Positions 5,816-7,154 of a stretch of DNA of 7,154 nucleotides are shown here, piece by piece. Source of the stretch: JACCYI01 sp036389195 (GTDB taxonomy: Bacteria > Actinomycetota > Thermoleophilia > Solirubrobacterales > Solirubrobacteraceae). Within the stretch, counting starts at the first letter, position 1, and the number at the start of each line of letters is the position of its first letter. The position numbers and the translations under genes were made by a program. A model generated the notes under the pieces. It had not been told where the DNA came from. It saw only the letters and a list, made by a program, of their open reading frames with translations, and ran no database searches. The DNA is taken from NCBI GenBank assembly GCA_036389195.1, contig DASVQH010000310.1, positions 1 through 7,154 on the forward strand, written 5' to 3'.

Positions 5816-6957
5816 GGCCGGCCCGCCTCCACGGGCAGGCGCGCGGTGAGCAGGAAGCCGCCGCCGTCGGCGGTCCCGGCGGTCATGTCGCCACCGTAGA
5901 TCTTCACCCGCTCGCGCACGCCGATGAGTCCGTGGCCGAGGCCGTCGGACGGCGCGCTCCCGGCGCCGTCGTCGCGCACGTCGATGCGCAGCTCGCGCTC
6001 CCCGAAGCACACGAGCACGTCGGCGCGGCTGGCGCCGCCGTGCTTGAGCGCGTTGGTCAGCCCCTCCTGCACGATGCGGTAGGCCGAGAGGTCGAGGCCG
6101 GGCGGCAGCGCGACCGCCTCGCCCTCGCGCCGCAGCCGCACGGGCAGGCCGGCGCGGCCGAAGGCGTCGACCAGCACGTCGAGGCTGGCCACTCCCGGCT
6201 GCGGCGCGAGCTCCACGTCGTCGCCCTCGCGGCGCATCGCCCCGAGCAGCCGGCGCATCTCGGCCAGCGCCGAGCGGCCGGTGCGCTCGATGCCCGCGAG
6301 CACCTCGGCGTCGTCGCCGGCGGACGCCGGCAGGTTGTGGCGGACCGCCCCGATCTGCAGGACCATGACGCTCATCGCGTGGGCGACGATGTCGTGCAGC
6401 TCGCGGGCGATGCGGGCGCGCTCCTCGGCCACGGCGAGCCGCGCGGCCGTCTCGCGCTCGCGCTCGGCCTGCACGGCGCGCTCCTCCGCGGCCAGCGCCT
6501 CCGCGGTGCGCGAGCGCAGCACCAGCCCGGCGGCCCAGGCGATGGCGAACAGCACCGGCAGCACGACGAGGTCGCCGGGCCCGCCGCCCGGGGTGTTGTA
6601 GGCGATGACCAGCGCGCCGCCGACGGTCACGGCGAGCCCCGCGCGGCCCTGCGCGTCGTCGCGCAGCTGCCCGAGCAGGAAGGCGGCGGCCATCCCCGCC
6701 GCGACGACGCCGGTCGAGTACGGCAGGACGTCGCGGTCGAAGGACAGCGCGGCCGCCGCCAGCCAGACCGTCAGGGGCGCCGCGAGCTCCAGGCGCCGGC
6801 GCGCGAGCAGCGCCACCGCCAGCGCGGCCTGCGCGGGCGCCGCGTACCAGGGCCCCGGCGGCTCGCGGAACGCGGCTTCCAGCGCGCTGCCGAGCGCGGC
6901 GGCGACGATCAGCAGATCGAACGCGTAGTGGCGCGCGAAGACCGTGAGCCGGCTCAT
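5812..6957 (-). CDS. DesK/NarL-type sensor histidine kinase (HisKA_3)
   Basis: A 381-residue membrane kinase. The first 150 residues carry four to six hydrophobic segments (about 13-30, 40-52, 58-72, 83-98, 107-120, 130-148) with little periplasmic sequence, as in sensors that detect membrane state or intramembrane signals. A charged coiled linker (149-182, rich in Glu, Arg and Ala) leads to the dimerisation helix with phosphoacceptor H188 in ELHDIVAHAMSVMVLQIG. The ATPase domain has the N box QEGLTNALKHGGAS (N302), the G1 box DVRDDGAG (326-333) and the G2 box GHGLIGVRERV. The ATG at 6957 is chosen because it sits seven bases after a TAGCGT -10 and because longer versions would begin inside the divergent gene. 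The signal is unknown. It is first in the four-gene operon. Confidence 0.93.
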   Translation of the reverse strand: MSRLTVFARHYAFDLLIVAAALGSALEAAFREPPGPWYAAPAQAALAVALLARRRLELAAPLTVWLAAAALSFDRDVLPYSTGVVAAGMAAAFLLGQLRDDAQGRAGLAVTVGGALVIAYNTPGGGPGDLVVLPVLFAIAWAAGLVLRSRTAEALAAEERAVQAERERETAARLAVAEERARIARELHDIVAHAMSVMVLQIGAVRHNLPASAGDDAEVLAGIERTGRSALAEMRRLLGAMRREGDDVELAPQPGVASLDVLVDAFGRAGLPVRLRREGEAVALPPGLDLSAYRIVQEGLTNALKHGGASRADVLVCFGERELRIDVRDDGAGSAPSDGLGHGLIGVRERVKIYGGDMTAGTADGGGFLLTARLPVEAGRP

Positions 6958-6964
6958 GACGGCG

Positions 6965-6970
6965 ACGCTA
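6965..6970 (-). promoter_or_regulatory. -10 element of the kinase operon (TAGCGT), leaderless
   Basis: TAGCGT on the - strand is followed by seven bases (CGCCGTC) and the ATG at 6957, so transcription would begin at or near the start codon. No good -35 is seen at 17 bases (AGGCGG), which suggests an activator or an alternative sigma factor. There is no ribosome site. Confidence 0.5.
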
Positions 6971-6991
6971 ACCCAGGTCCCGCCGTCCCGC

Positions 6992-7009
6992 CTCCTCCGG
7001 TGGGAGGAG
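6992..7009. promoter_or_regulatory. Inverted repeat CTCCTCC-GGTG-GGAGGAG, candidate operator
   Basis: A perfect 7-bp inverted repeat with a 4-base centre lies between the two divergent promoters, covering the -35 area of the kinase operon (22-39 bases upstream of its -10). NarL-type regulators bind pairs of short inverted sites, so autoregulation by the response regulator is a reasonable idea, but nothing here proves which protein binds. It has no T-tract and is not placed to be a terminator. Confidence 0.4.
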
Positions 7010-7076
7010 ATCGGCTCGTCGGCCGGCAGGAGACCGGTCGCGGCCATCCGACGACGACGCGCGACCGGGCCGTCCT

Positions 7077-7082
7077 TAGCGT
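7077..7082 (+). promoter_or_regulatory. -10 element of the divergent + strand gene (TAGCGT), leaderless
   Basis: An exact copy of the kinase operon -10, with the same seven bases before the ATG at 7090. No consensus -35 is visible upstream. Upstream sequence includes the 8-bp palindrome GACCGGTC (7032-7039). Confidence 0.5.
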
Positions 7083-7089
7083 CGCCGTC

Positions 7090-7154
7090 ATGAGCAACCA
7101 CCGCGTCCTCACCCCCCCTCGCATCGCCGCCCTCGTGCTCGTCGCCGCCGTGCT
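7090..7154 (+). CDS. Start of a membrane or secreted protein (3' end outside window)
   Basis: Only 21 full codons are present: MSNHRVLTPPRIAALVLVAA followed by V. A short polar, basic stretch is followed by a hydrophobic run from about residue 12, which looks like a signal peptide or first membrane helix. The start is supported by the upstream -10 and by the identical arrangement at the kinase gene. It is divergent from the two-component operon, and its shared promoter sequence suggests joint control. Function cannot be inferred from this fragment. Confidence 0.6.
   Translation, partial: MSNHRVLTPPRIAALVLVAAV

Larger units (their letters stand above)
6952..7095. repeat. Perfect 20-bp inverted repeat spanning two divergent promoters and start codons
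   Basis: TTAGCGTCGCCGTCATGAGC occurs at 7076-7095 on the + strand and exactly again at 6971-6952 on the - strand, with 104 bases between the arms. Each copy holds a -10 (TAGCGT), seven spacer bases, the ATG and the second codon AGC of its gene. Identity ends sharply on both sides. Twenty matching bases cannot be chance, so this is either a duplicated and inverted promoter or a shared regulatory element. Confidence 0.9.

Noticed and set aside
7032..7039. GACCGGTC palindrome as an operator
   Set aside because: An 8-bp palindrome is expected often by chance in DNA of this GC content and nothing else supports it.
6958..7101. Longer histidine kinase start at 7101
   Set aside because: The extension is Arg-rich, would overlap the divergent gene start and cover its promoter; the ATG at 6957 has a well-placed -10.

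Overview
The window is very GC-rich, densely coded DNA with overlapping start and stop codons, GTG starts and almost no Shine-Dalgarno sequences. It contains an LLM-class oxidoreductase and a DesK/NarL-type two-component system. This fits a high-GC actinobacterium. The wording of a broken LysR N-terminus and of the DUF4396 protein suggests a Thermoleophilia/Solirubrobacterales-like lineage, but that placement is inference. No tRNA, rRNA, CRISPR array or insertion sequence was seen.

Left part (1-1930): the C-terminal half of a CorC/HlyC-type CBS-domain membrane protein runs into a small metallophosphoesterase through a TGATG overlap, both on the + strand. Tail to tail with them, 4 bases away, lies a - strand DUF4396 membrane protein with six histidines in its first 13 residues. 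Its promoter has a near-ideal CsoR/RcnR-type palindrome (ATACCCC-TAG-GGGGTAT) between the -35 and -10. The -10 is placed so that the mRNA would be leaderless. This candidate copper- or metal-controlled membrane protein is the most interesting item in the window.

Middle (1931-3091): a broken LysR-type regulator lies head to head with an RhtA-like EamA/DMT exporter. The regulator keeps its N-terminal helix, but the next recognisable piece is encoded on the opposite strand, as if inverted in place. The exporter looks intact. Its stop codon directly abuts the stop codon of the next, convergent operon.

Right part (3092-7154): a four-gene - strand operon reads, in order of transcription, DesK-like histidine kinase, NarL-type response regulator, cysteine-free FAD oxidoreductase of the SQR/NDH-2 fold, and LLM-class (F420 or FMN) oxidoreductase. 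Junctions are a 4-base overlap, a 10-base gap and a 1-base overlap. A sensor pair controlling or co-expressed with redox enzymes is the natural reading. Upstream and divergent, a + strand gene begins at 7090 with an N-terminal hydrophobic segment and runs off the window. The two divergent genes share a perfect 20-bp inverted repeat covering both -10 boxes, both start codons and both second codons. A second 7-bp inverted repeat lies between them.
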